Shown: positions 41,734 to 53,500 of the stretch, piece by piece
How the letters are laid out: each line of letters begins with the position of its first letter
How positions within the stretch are numbered: the first letter of the stretch is position 1
NCBI GenBank assembly: GCA_019059635.1
Contig: JAGVRJ010000003.1
Location: 620,001-684,000, forward strand
Length of the DNA stretch: 64,000 nt
Direction: 5' to 3'
Source: Proales similis
Taxonomy: Eukaryota > Rotifera > Eurotatoria > Ploima > Proalidae
Program-made: the position numbers and the translations under genes
Notes under the pieces: model-generated
Told to the model about the DNA's origin: nothing
Seen by the model: the letters and a program-made list of their open reading frames with translations, nothing else
Databases searched by the model: none

Positions 41734-42700
41734 ATGGAAAACTTCAGCCAATGTGAACGCATTGTGGGCAATTTGAGCCCTGAGCCGAGCTCTAAAATGT
41801 CCGCATGCTTTCAAACGCCTGACATGGCCTACGGTTTCACCAACATGATCTCACAAATGTTTCCCACACCGCCGTCCGATCTGGATGAGAACGGTTCGCT
41901 CAAATGTTCGCCCTCTGAATCACAGCTCACACCGCCGATCTCGTCGAGTATGTTGATTACTTGAACAATCTATTGGCCTCTTGTTAATCGGTTCGTAATA
42001 GATTGCCACCGCAGCAGTTTAAGTGACCATTCAGACAACAGAGTACAGCAAAGGCCCAAGTTCAAACGACGATCCAGAACAACTTACACGAAAGCGCAAG
42101 TAAGTTTCCTAATTCGAAAGCCAATTCTACATTCTTGCTTCAACAAATCTCTTCATCAAGCTTGATTTACTCGAGGCCACTTTCCAAAAGACTCATTATC
42201 CAGAGATCAGAATGGTCGACGATCTCTCTCAGATGCTGAATTTAAGCACCGAGCGCATAAGCATTTGGTTTCAGAATAGACGAGCTCGCTTCAAGAAGGC
42301 CAAAAAGACCGAGTCGGTCGGCAATGGCTCTTCCGCGTCCTCTTATCAGCCCGAACAGTACGACAGATTTAAGTCTGAAGGAATAGTTTATTCGTCGGCC
42401 AGTCCACAGCAATGGGCCACTCTTCCTGTCTCTGGTCTTTGCGCAGGCTATTCCAACAAAACCGTCACTCCTCCTCTCGATTTGTCCAAAGAACAAGGGC
42501 CCGGCTTCAAATTTGAGTCCACTCCTGCGTCAGTGTACAACCAGGCAGTGCCGTATTATATGGGCAGCATGATATCTGCGTACAATTATTCAGATATCGG
42601 ACACATTCCGTCCTCAGCCTCCTTTATGATGAGTCCTTACTATACAAATTATCACGGCAGCAGGGCATATCCATTTCAAAGCGAATATTCAAACAGCTGA
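41734..42700 (+). CDS. Paired-like (Q50) homeobox transcription factor 1
   Basis: Three exons (41734-41947, 42035-42099, 42161-42700), 272 residues. The homeodomain (RRSRTTYTKAQ | LDLLEATFQKTHYPE ... ISIWFQNRRARFKKAKK) has Gln at position 50 and the FQKTHYPE signature of paired-class homeodomains, with no paired box in the gene. A short conserved motif, FPTPPSDL, lies upstream of it, and the tail is rich in Tyr, Ser and Pro. The intron splits the homeodomain between positions 12 and 13. The region LNLSTERISIW is unlike any standard class I can recall, so orthology is not assigned. Tandem with homeobox gene 2, 325 bp downstream, same strand. Confidence 0.87.
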
Positions 42701-43025
42701 GCACTGAACTCTCATGCCAATCGTCTTAATTTTTATTTTCACGCTATTTAAGCTCGCAGAATCTCGCTCGTGTTTGATTGTGTCGTTTCGTTTTGGTATA
42801 TTTTTTGATTTGATTTGGATAATCATTTTAGTTTTCTCTTTTCTTCAGTTTGAAATGAATCTAGAAAGCTTGTTTGGTCGGTTTATTGCATTAGTCGAAA
42901 AATAAATCGATTGTTAAGTTAGAAATTAGAAAGCAACATTGGTCAAGCAGCCGTCTCATCGGTAATTCGCAGGGAAGGAGAAGAAGTGAAGTAGAAAATT
43001 GTTTAAAAGAGCGACCACTTCGGCC
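42701..43025. other. Spacer between the two homeobox genes
   Basis: T-rich 3' UTR of gene 1 with AATAAA at about 42901, then a short leader for gene 2. Confidence 0.5.
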
Positions 43026-44568
43026 ATGAATGCTTATCAGACGGCGAGCGAGAACAACTCGCCTGATGAGAGGACTGAATCTGATTGCCGGCGTTCACCG
43101 ATCTCGCCATCAGGCAGCTCGAATTCAACCGAGCCATGCACTCACGTACCCAGTGCAGACGGCTATCCCACTCCTCCGGCTGACAGTGGCGGCGAATTTG
43201 AAACGCTTAAGCTCGCCTACAGCCAGCATCCGTCTGCGTTCGCTGCCAATCAAGGTAATTTCCCTCTGTTGTGTGCAAGCTTGAAGTCTTGGAAAATTCT
43301 TGCGTTTAATAGGCTCGATCGAGAACGGAGGGGGCGCAACCTATTCAAACTTGATGAGCTATGGCTATGGACTAGCGCCAGGCTATTTTGCCAACACAGG
43401 CTATTCGCCATTTAATTATTTTCCGAACATGATGGTGCCGGCGATGATGAACAGCGAAGCGCAACTAGCTCAGCAAGCCGGCCAGATTGAAAACGGCGAC
43501 GAAGAGAGTACACGCGCGTGCAGCGAGGCGGACGAAGCACCGCCAACTCCGATAACATCCGCCGAAGACAAGGAAAATGATGCTCAGTCGTATTTAATGC
43601 AGCCTCCCGACTCAGAGTCAATAGCAGCGGCCACCAAAGCTAAAAACAATCGCAGCAAACGGCGAACTCGAATCAAGTTCGACAAGAATCAGGTGATTGC
43701 CATCATCTACGCTTAAGAGTCCAAGTAGATTAATTTCATTCTGCTCAAGTTGGACACGTTGGAAGCCACGTTTCAGCGAACTCATTATCCGGACGTTAAT
43801 GTCGTCGATCGTTTGTCAAATCTATTGAACTTGTCCACAGAGCGAATCAGCGTCTGGTTTCAGAATAGGCGCGCAAAGTTCAAGAGATCCAAAAAGCAGG
43901 GAAGCAACGTCTCCCTAGAGAGCAATGAATGCGACGAAAACAGACGACCCGGTCAGCTAGACGACGAGAACAGTGTGCAGAGTGTGCAGGACATGCGCGA
44001 ACTTGTTCGCCTGAAGAAAGAAGAATATTGCGAGCGAGAGAAAGAAGCCACCATCCCGTATGAGGTTCGTGCCCAGGAGGACTTTAGCTTGTTCAAACCG
44101 GCCATGTTCTCACTGCAGGCCATGCCATTTGGTGCCTTTCCAAACATGTCCGACCAGGGCAATCAGAATCCTCTGGCAGATATGACAAATATTCAGCCAC
44201 AGCACCTTCAACAACAGCAGCAGCAGCAGCAGTCTAGCGGCAACGAGTTCGACAATCAGAATTGGAACCAATCGTCAACAAGCGAGGCAAAAGAAGATTC
44301 CACAAATTCAAATGAATCGTCGCCAGACAAAGATTATCAAAAACAAAGTCGGCCGGTTGATGCAACCATGTTGGCCAGCAACTCCGCTCTGTTCTGCCAT
44401 TATGATCCAGCTCAGCTCTATCGGGCGCCCTTCCATCCTTATGCAGCGCTCGGAGGTTTTCCGCAATTTTTCCCCCAACCCGCTTTCGACAGTCACAACA
44501 TGGCCCAATTCGCCAACTCTGCCTCACTTCAGTCCTATGCCAATCTAAATTATGAAAAGCTGAACTAA
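43026..44568 (+). CDS. Paired-like (Q50) homeobox transcription factor 2
   Basis: Three exons (43026-43254, 43313-43692, 43750-44568), 475 residues from ATG 43026. Homeodomain: RRTRIKFDKNQ | LDTLEATFQRTHYPD ... ISVWFQNRRAKFKRSKK, Gln at 50. Same intron position (12/13) and same upstream motif (YPTPPADS) as homeobox gene 1, so the two arose by tandem duplication. N-terminal homeodomain arm and helix 1 have diverged most, while LEATF, THYP and LNLSTERIS are shared. A poly-Gln run and Ser/Asn-rich stretch follow. The tail, with PFHPYAALGGFPQFF, is probably an activation or repression region, which is inference. Confidence 0.87.
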
Positions 44569-45114
44569 CCTCCGCCAAGCATTCAACTGGGATTGAGGGT
44601 GCGACTGAACAGGGAGCGTGCTTTTTTATTTAAACGGCATTTCATTCTGGCTGACTTTGCGTTTGAGTCAACCGATGTAAATAGGCACGTTGAAAGTGTC
44701 AATGACACTCTATTCATTCAAGGTGAATCAAAGCATTTTTTATTCAATTTAATTTTTCTTAAACAATCATCAGCTCATTTGTTCACATCAAAGTGGCCCA
44801 GTTTCAAGGCTTTTTCAGTTATTTCTAAGCACGTTTAAATTTTGAAAATTTGTTCATGACTACGTTTCAATGATAATAATAAAGATCGGCGATCTCGTTG
44901 CTGGTCGGTGTATTCAAAACGCAACAGCAATCGAATTCTCGCTCCTTCAATTTAATCTGGCAGCTTTTATTCTGTTTTTGTTTTAACAATTCATTAAAGT
45001 TTAAAATAATAATAATTGTTATTATTATTAGGCTGAAAGAAAGAGAAACTGTTCGGCGTTTGGCTGGGCTCGGGAGGATTAGACCACGGAGTTCTATATA
45101 TATATATACACTTT
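44569..45114. other. Convergent 3' region
   Basis: 3' UTRs of homeobox gene 2 (+) and TRABID (-). A TAATAA-rich stretch near 45005-45031 and an (AT)n run at 45095-45109. No gene is supported. Confidence 0.45.
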
Positions 45115-47411
45115 TCAATTGACTCTAGAGCAGAATTCTTCGTCTTCTTCTTCGTCGTCATCGTCGTCTTCCTCTTCCTCCTCCTCCTCCTCTTCTTCTT
45201 CATCGTCTTCATCCTCTTCTTCGTTTACTGTGTTCTGGCCTGCGAGCTTGTCGTTGCGTTCCGGGTTCACGTTGGACTCGTCGCTCTCATGCATTTCGAT
45301 CGGCTGCCGGGTTCGTTTAGACTGTAGGGTGCGATAATAGACCAGCCACTCGTCCAGCATTTGGTTCACCAGCATTGCCCGTTTGCCTTCAGATGTTGTT
45401 AATCACTTGCACGTCAGTCTGTGTCTAATCCAGACACTTACCCACTCGTTGCTGAGCAACCAAGAGTCCACAATTTCCACCTTGCATCACCAGACAGTCT
45501 AAATTGAAGTAGCGCTTGAGGATGGAGCGCTCCCTGCCAAGCTGAAAAAAACACAAAGCCAATTGAAATTGTTGTTGCTTTTGCTTAATAAAGAGAAAGA
45601 ATTTGACTCACTTCGCTCTGGGTCAAGAAATGAATTGGCAACAATTGTCCTTCACTGTTTACGAGTGGCAAATAAAACATTTGTGTGTTGTCACCATGTT
45701 CACTTAGACTCGATCCAGCGCCATATTTGAGCTGAGGTGCACACGTAGCGCCCAGCACCTGGCCAGCTTGACCTTCGGATTCCAAATCGCTCGAGGAGCT
45801 TGCATAAGCGTTTGGCTCAAACGTCACCAGCGGCTCGGTCTGTTCGATAGGCACCAGAGCTGTAAAATGGCCCCGAGTGTAGCCGAGCGCGATCGGGGTC
45901 TTGAAGCAGAATGACGACTCCCAGAGTAGAGGAAGATAGACACCTTCGAAATGAGTGTAGCCGATGTTCTCGCCGCGCATGCTTTTCACATATTTCACGC
46001 TGTAGACAATTATTGGTCGACGGAGTATGTGGCACAAGGCAAATATGTGAGCCTGCTCGAGACTGGCGCCCGGCTGATTGGCGATCGAGATCATGTTGGC
46101 CCAGTCCTGCTCCAGCTGATACTCGTCAAGAGTGTAGCCGAGAGGGCGCGCCATCATGAGCTCTTGCTCTTTCCACCGCGGCTTGAATAGAGCTGCGTAC
46201 TGCTCGAGAGACTCGGCCATCACGTGCCGCAGTGTATTTTCCGAGTCGAACACACCGAAACTTGCCTGAAGTACACTGTCAAGTAGACAATCACCTGAAT
46301 GACGATTCCATAACGGATACAGTCGGCTATTGAGCCTTTCACACAATTCCAGATTCCAGTTGATGGCTCGCGATTCTTGTTCCAACTCAAGCTGAACATC
46401 TCTATCAAGTAACTCTTCGAACAGCACCTCTTGAACGGGCGAGGATAAATCGAGAATTTCATTCGGCAGAGTGAACGTATGAGATTCGCTCACAAAGTAG
46501 CACGACGATATAGAAGCGGTAGAGGGCGCCATTGCGCCCGCCGGAGGCGGCGATGGCGAAGGACTGTTGAGTGAGCTTATGAGCGAGGAGGTGCATGCCG
46601 CTGATTGCGCGCCTGCCGCTTTCCTGTGCCGGAGCCCGGCCGAGAAATAGCGTTCGACAATATTGGACGCCAACCATGGGCTTGTTTGACATGGCGACAC
46701 TTTGCCTCGTCTCCTGAGCTTTGGGCTCATGCGTTTGGCCGCCGCTGTGGCCGCCTCGTTCATTGTTTTTGACTTGTTGATCAACTTTATTAGTAGGTCC
46801 TTGCGCTTGAACTGATAGCAAAGGTGAATAAGAGTTAAACCGGACGAGAATGGAACATTTAGCAGCTCAGCTTCCTCTTTGCTGAGCGCGCGTGCAAGGT
46901 CACCGCCAGTGCTCACGTACCGGCTCAGATGGTTCATGTCGCCGGTGATGACGCCCTCACACGCCGCCAAGAAGAGTATATCCATTTTGCGCATTTTCTT
47001 TAAGCTCTCTTTCTTGGAGAGCAGCATGATCAGATTGCTCTTGGCTTTTGCTTCGTTCGAGGACGGGCCTCTGGCGCGAGGCACCAGGCACATTACACAC
47101 CGCTGTGACTTGGGCCAGTTCTGGTAGGTGCAAGCGTGACAAGACCACTTGTCTGATCGATCGTTTAGACTGATGAGCTCGATCGACGATTGAAGCGATT
47201 GTACAGACGTTTGATCACAAGGAGATTGACACTGAACGCATTTGAGCGACTTGGGCCAGTTCAAATAGGTGCACTGAGGACAAGCCCATTTTGAATTGGG
47301 GTCGGGTGATGGCGTTCTTGCCGATTGCTTTGCCGTGCAAATCGAGCAGCACTGGCTGCTTGACTCAATAGTACAGTGGGGACAACGCCATTTTTGCTCG
47401 TTTGACTCCAT
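45115..47411 (-). CDS. ZRANB1: TRABID/ZRANB1 deubiquitinase
   Basis: OTU-family deubiquitinase preferring K29/K33 chains, a regulator of Wnt and other signalling. Three exons, about 720 residues (human 708), start at MESNEQKWRCPHC. Three NZF zinc fingers: CPHCTIESSSQCCSIC, CPQCTYLNWPKSLKCVQC, CHACTYQNWPKSQRCVMC. The first lacks the Thr-Tyr/Phe-x-Asn-Trp pattern needed for ubiquitin contact in this finger type. Ankyrin-like ubiquitin-binding region follows, then OTU with nucleophile HSGDCLLDSVLQ and histidine YTRGHFTALV. C-terminal helix MLVNQMLDEWLVYYRTLQ and a very acidic tail of Glu/Asp repeats, longer than but like the human tail. Low-complexity serine inserts occur between ankyrin part and OTU. 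Confidence 0.93.
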
Positions 47412-48244
47412 TCGCGGTCTCTCAACACATGACACTGTTCTTTTTTGTTTTGTTTCGTTTTCTTTCGGTGAGCCAAATATGCTTTTAAGAACAACTCTTT
47501 CTTCTCTCGCCCCCTGCTTTCTAGTTCTCTTTCTGTTCTAGTTAAGGGCCCGATTCGCGCAATGAGCTTTGCTTGGAGCACTTATCTATGCATAAACATA
47601 AATTATAGGCCAATCTGAGACTAGCTGAGTGTGTGTGTGTGTGTGAGTGTGCGCTCAAGTTATGTAATCGCAGTGGGCCTTAAAGAATGACTCTAGAATT
47701 GCGTATTTAGCGGCGAGCGAAGACGCTCTGGCAAACATCTCTTTCATATCTACCATTCGACTCATTCAGCTCGTCAACCACCTGGCGAATGATATTACTA
47801 ATGCTTGTGCGTATGAGGACACGACTGACTGTACGACGTTCCTTGTCTAAGCCCAAAATTCGCGCCGCATAAAGAACTCGGAAGAAAATTATGTTGAAAT
47901 ATATGGCTTGCATCGAGCAGCTAGGCGCCGCCGCCGCACACTTATTCAAATCCAGGTACATAATTGTTTATTTCAAATTATGACTATGCCATGAATGTGG
48001 CTTATGGCGCAGCTCTTGTAGTTAAGGCAAGCGGCCCTAATTAAAATAAATTACCACCGGAGCTGAACATTCTTGACAGGCGAACCAAGTCGGTTTATGT
48101 TGAGATTCGCACAAGTCAAGTTTATTCTAAAGCACTAGACTGAGCGCAATTATTCAAATAGGGGTCCACTTGGCGTATTGGAGCAGAATTTTTCCAGAAT
48201 CTGAGGCTTCTCTCTGTGCTCACCGGCAATCGTCAGTTTTAGAG
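47412..48244. other. Intergenic region between divergent TRABID and RBM42
   Basis: A (TG)n tract at about 47630-47644. A minus-strand frame at 47707-47961 is open for 84 codons with a weakly hydrophobic start, but I find no promoter, homology or splice support. Confidence 0.45.
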
Positions 48245-49195
48245 ATGAGTGGACGCGTCGATGATATTCAATCAGAAATCTCCAAGTAAGTGCGTTCATT
48301 CAATCTCGAATCTTGGGCTAAAAGTGAGTGAAAACAGATTCGAGGCTGAAATTACCAAATTGGCGGCCACGCCTCAGCCGCCAAAACCCAAATCAGCTCA
48401 AAATGCACCCAAGATCAACATTCAAATGCCGAGCACGTTCTCAATCAGCTCCCAGCTGACTGCCACTCCGGTCTCAATGAACTACACTCCGCACTATCCG
48501 GTCGCTCCACCGCTGCACTCGGCGCCTCCGCTGAGCCACGCCTACAGCACCTCGGGTTCGAGCCATTCGGCCGCAAACGTGGCTAGTGCAGCAACATCAA
48601 GCGGCAAAGCAGAACGAAAAGAAAAATCGTCAGAAGCGAAAAAGTCAAAGGCAGATGCATACAACGATTCAAAACAAGAGGCGCCCAGAAAGCGAACCAA
48701 ATTCGTGCGAGCTGCGGGCGGACAAGTCTGGGAGGACCAGAGTCTTCTCGAATGGGATCCAGGTAAATCTTCATGTTGCAGCAATTATCCCCCCGCTCGG
48801 GCATAGACTTCCGCATTCAAATTAAAGATGACTTCCGGCTGTTCTGCGGCGATCTTGGCAACGAGGTATCGGATGAAGTGCTGGGACGCGCTTTTTCCAA
48901 ATATCCGTCATTTCAAAAAGCCAAAGTGATCCGAGACAAGCGTACCTCCAAATCAAAAGGCTACGGCTTCGTTTCGTTCAAGAGCTCGGAGGATTTCATT
49001 AAGGCAATGCGAGAGATGAACGGTAGGTGCACATTATTTGACCTTATTTATCATCCGAAAATGAAATGAAAAACGTCAACAGGAAAGTATGTGGGCAATC
49101 GGCCAATTAAGCTGAGAAAGAGTTCGTGGAAAGATCGCAATTTGGAGATTGTGCGCAAGAAAGAGGCAGAGAAAAAGATAATGGGCTTTAAATAG
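48245..49195 (+). CDS. RBM42: RNA-binding protein 42
   Basis: Splicing-associated RNA-binding protein, family function in U4/U6.U5 assembly and mRNA control. Four exons (48245-48285, 48338-48762, 48828-49022, 49083-49195), 257 residues, about half of human. Middle region is Pro/Ser-rich, then KRTKFVRAAGGQVWEDQSL and WDPDDFRLFCGDLGNEV, both near-invariant in RBM42. The RRM has RNP2-like LFCGDLG and RNP1 SKGYGFVSF, and ends KYVGNRPIKLRKSSWKDR. The C-terminus EKKIMGFK is complete. First exon has 13 full codons only. Confidence 0.93.
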
Positions 49196-50596
49196 TGAGA
49201 ATGGCACTGAAATCAAAGGCACAGGCATCATTCATTCACCGATCGGCTCCATTTTGTTTGTAAATCTAATAAAAAATGTTAAACAAGCCACAGCGCGCAT
49301 TTCTCTTGCCTGTCTAATCAGGCGACATATGAGCCAACTTGAGCAGAATTCGATCGCCCAGCCACGTAACACATCTGAATGTGGCCTTTGCACTCGGTGT
49401 AAATTGCATCGTCTAATAATAACCAACTTGCTCGCTATTTGCATTATTGCATTCGCGGCAAAAATCTAATCCGGATTCATGTTTCTCTTCTTCACACGCC
49501 TCAATTCGCTTGGCATCTATCGCTGCCGACTGATGCCGCCGAACTTTGCCTTTCGGAAAGTTTCGCACCAAAATTTTCATCATTGACTTATGCCAAGCAA
49601 TGAATAAGAAACGATTGGCTTTATTTTTGCTCTTACTCCAGCTGCTTGAAAAGTATATTCAAGCTGGCATTTGTTCACGCATTTATCTCAGCCTCTTTTT
49701 GACTCTTCACCCACTACTCCCGTCCTACTCCTGCTCCTGGCTGTAGTTTGTTGTGGTTTTTGTTGTGCGCACTTGAAACATCATCATAATGATAGTCTCT
49801 TTGTCATGAGGGTCTCGCTCTTTAAAAAACAACACAGCAGCAGGGTCACGAGGTTTAATAGCCAAAATGGCTTCGATGGACATCAATTAGAAACGTAAAC
49901 AGGCGGCGACTGAACGCACTTGGTTGTGTGATTTATTGAATTTGAATTTGCTTTTTAAGATCAATGATCGAATTGCATAATTTCCCATAAATTCTATTTA
50001 TTCCGTGTAAAATTTTGCTCGAACTCGCTGCCGCATAAATTTCAGCAAATATGTGGGCAGGGGATAGGGAGCGCGGCCTTTAACCGAAGCGCTCATCCAC
50101 GCATTCTTGGCTCCACTTCTGAATGATTCCGTGTGTGTGTGTGTTTGCGTCTGTGAGATTGTTTTCTCGCCTTTCTTTAGTTCGACTCGTTTCAGTAGTG
50201 AGTTGTCGTTTGCCGCGCAAGATTCTTTTCTTCTTTCTCCCTCTCACTCTTTTTCTCTCTCTCTCTCCCTTTCTGTTTGGACTTTTTTTCAATTTTATCA
50301 ATCCACATGTGCTTGCTCACGGCCAACTCAAAACAATCGCATTACGTTCATATTGCGTATTTTTTCCACCTTTTTTTGCTTGATATTTCGCCATGTGCCC
50401 TTCTCTTATTTAAGGTTCTTGGCTGGTTATTTGCTGCTGAACTTTGAGGCTAGATAACTCTAATAAGTCTGTCGATTGATCGCTTCTTTGAGCAAATGCT
50501 CCCCTTTTTGTTCATAAATTTGAGCAGTTTTCAGTGAATTTGAACTCTTTATTTCTTTTTTTTTGACAATTCTGAATTGAATTGAATAGAACAGTG
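49196..50596. other. Intergenic region upstream of NKCC
   Basis: 1.4 kb with a (GT)n tract at about 50131-50145 and T/C-rich runs near 50220-50290 and 50550. Small frames here are low complexity. No gene is supported; a 5' non-coding exon of the cotransporter is possible. Confidence 0.5.
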
Positions 50597-53500
50597 ATGA
50601 ACAGTGACGATCCAGCGGTGAACAGAGATGAAGACGGCGGAAAAGCCAGAGCCAAGTTCGTGATCACAAGTCTGTCGAATCTCGAACAAGAGCAGGAGCA
50701 AGCGTCCAACACAGGAAAAGTAACGATCGCCTTGTCGGATGAGCTGCCAAATGCAAATCACTACCGCAATCTGCTCTCAATAAACGGAGTGCCCAAGTCC
50801 CGACCGACTCTGGTTGAGTTGCAAAATCTGCACCAAAACGACAGAGTAAATGACAGCACTTGCAAGCTGGAAAACAGCGATGCCACAGACACGAGTGTGA
50901 ACGTGCCAGTTCAGCCGGTAATCAAATTCGGATGGGTGCGCGGAGTAGTGATCCGCTGCATTTTGAACATATTCGGCGTCATGATATTTCTCCGCATGTC
51001 TTGGATCGTGGGCCAAGCCGGAATCGGCCTCGCCTCGCTCATCATCATTCTGGCCACTCTAGTCACAATCATAACAACCTTATCGATGAGCGCTATCTGC
51101 ACCAACGGCGAAGTGAAAGGAGGCGGCGCGTACTATTTGATATCAAGATCGCTTGGTCCTGAATTTGGCGGTGCGATTGGTATCGTGTTCTCGCTCGCCA
51201 ACGCGATCAGCGTTGCCATGTACGTGGTCGGATTCGCTGAGACTTTAGTCGCTTTGTACCAGGTTAGATCGATTCGGACAAATTCGAAAATTGCTTTGGC
51301 TTATAGACGAAACGCTTTAGGATTACGGATGGTCAATAATCGACGCGTCCTCCAACGACGTCCGCGTCATAGGTCTTGTGACCGTCGTCATACTGCTTGC
51401 CATCACTCTGGTCGGCATGGGATGGGAAGCCAAAGTAACCCACAATTAGTTAAGAACCAAATCAAAGAGCTGTTTCTAATTCGAATAATCAGGTTCAGAT
51501 GGTTCTTCTTGTAGTGCTCGTTCTGGCCTTCTTGAACTTTTTCGTCGGCACTTTTATACCGCCCAAGAACGACGAGCGTTTGGCAAAGGGATTCGCTGGA
51601 TTCAATCGTAATCCATCTCAGTTTCAACTCCTCCAGATCTTGTTTCTAAACGTCTCTTTTTCCCAAGTAAATGTATTCGTAACCAATTTCGGACCGGACT
51701 TTCGCGACGGAGAAGACTTTGCTCATCTGCTTGGTGTCTTTTTTCCGGCTGTGACCGGTATGAACCCCGATTTTGCCCTGCCCGAGCGATGATTTTCTAA
51801 TTTTGTTAATGAAATTAGGGATCCTGGCCGGTGCCAACATATCGGGCAACTTGAAAGATCCGAAAACGGCCATCCCCAGAGGAACCCTTCTCTCAATTCT
51901 TATTACTTCAAGTGTCTACCTAGCCGTTTCGTGGTTTTGTGGAGCCACCATGCACCGGGAGGCATCAGGTAAGAATTTATTCTCACTTGGTTGCATCAGG
52001 AGTACAACTCAGTTCATCATTAGGTCTACGCATTGATTTGATCGACGGAACATATTTGAATTGTACCGACAGGAGCTGTGGATATGGTTTACTTAATAAC
52101 TACCACATGATGGAGATCGCCTCCGTTTATGGGCCCATAATCACTGCGGGCATTTTTGCCGCCTCTCTCTCCTCGGCGCTGGCAAGTTTGGTCAGTGCCC
52201 CAAAGGTTTTCCAGGTAAATTGCGTGACCGTTCATTTAGCTGCTGCTGCTAGTCTTGAGTATCCGATCAAAAGGCAGTTTGTCTCGATAAGCTTTTTCCG
52301 AAAATCGACTTTTTCGCCAAAGCCAGTCCAAAGAGCGGAGAGCCTAGGTAATTTGATCAGATCAGTCGAGCATAACGACCTGCCAGAACTAATCGTGAAC
52401 ATTTGTCAAGACGGGCTTACATTCTGGCGTTTATCCTCGCCTGTCTCTTTATCATGCTTGGCGACCTGAACGCGATCGCTCCAATCATTTCCAACTTCTT
52501 CTTGATGAGCTACGCGCTCATCAACTTTTCTTGCTTCGATGCGTCTATCGCCAAGGCACCAGGCTGGCGACCCGGCTTCAAGTACTACAACAAATGGGTG
52601 AGCCTCTTTGGCGCCCTGGTTTGCATCGGTGTCATGTTTCTGGTCGAATGGTGGGCGGCTCTGTTGACCATCATCGCCATCATGGCCCTTTACATGTACG
52701 TGAAGCAGACCAAGCCAGGTAAGCGAACTCAGCTGATTGCAAACATTGCGGAACAGTGGATAAAAGACTTTTCAAAATTTTAGATGTAAACTGGGGCTCT
52801 TCAAAGGACGCTCAAATCTACCGGCGATCACTTGAGTACACTCTCAAGCTCCTTGACACTCAAGAGCACGTCAAGAACTTCAGACCCAACTTCCTGGTAT
52901 TGTCCGGAGCCCCAAATCAGCGTCCGGCTCTGTGCGACTTTTTCGCAGCCATCTCCAAAAACAGGAGTTTGACAATAATCGGAAACGTGGTCAAGGTAAT
53001 TGAAAGCGGCGAGAAAGCATCAAGATTAAAGACAATTAGCAACTCGTATGAAGGACGACTGCCTCAATCCGAACTCCAAAGAAGAATGCTACGAATGGCT
53101 GAGAAAGCGCAACATCAAAGCTTTCTATGTGGACGTGAATGCTTCATCACTTCGGGCAGGAGCGACTGCCCTCATGCAGGTCGGTGCTGAATCCAGATGC
53201 TGAGCCGATTTTTCTTCTTTTTTTATCAAATCTCGTGTTCAAAGTGCTCGGGCCTCGGCAAATTGAAGCCGAACGTAGTTGCTCTCGGATTTAAAAACAA
53301 CTGGTTGAACGAAAGCCCCGAGTCCGTTATGGAATACTATGAAATAATCAAGTGAGCGGCTTGGTACCTCTCTTTCTCATGCTCTTTCTAAGACTTGTTC
53401 TGAATTAGTGACGCATTTCAACTTGAATACGGCGTATGTCTGTTGAGACTTGAGGGAGGCTTCGACTATTCTGGACTCCTGGGCGAAGGTAGATCTCGAT

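Noticed and set aside
45119..45337. Poly-Ser plus-strand frame
   Set aside because: Reverse of the Glu/Asp-rich TRABID tail.
47707..47961. 84-codon minus-strand frame with a hydrophobic start and charged tail
   Set aside because: Could be a small secreted peptide, but there is no TATA box, no clear signal cleavage site and no poly(A) signal; left out for lack of support.
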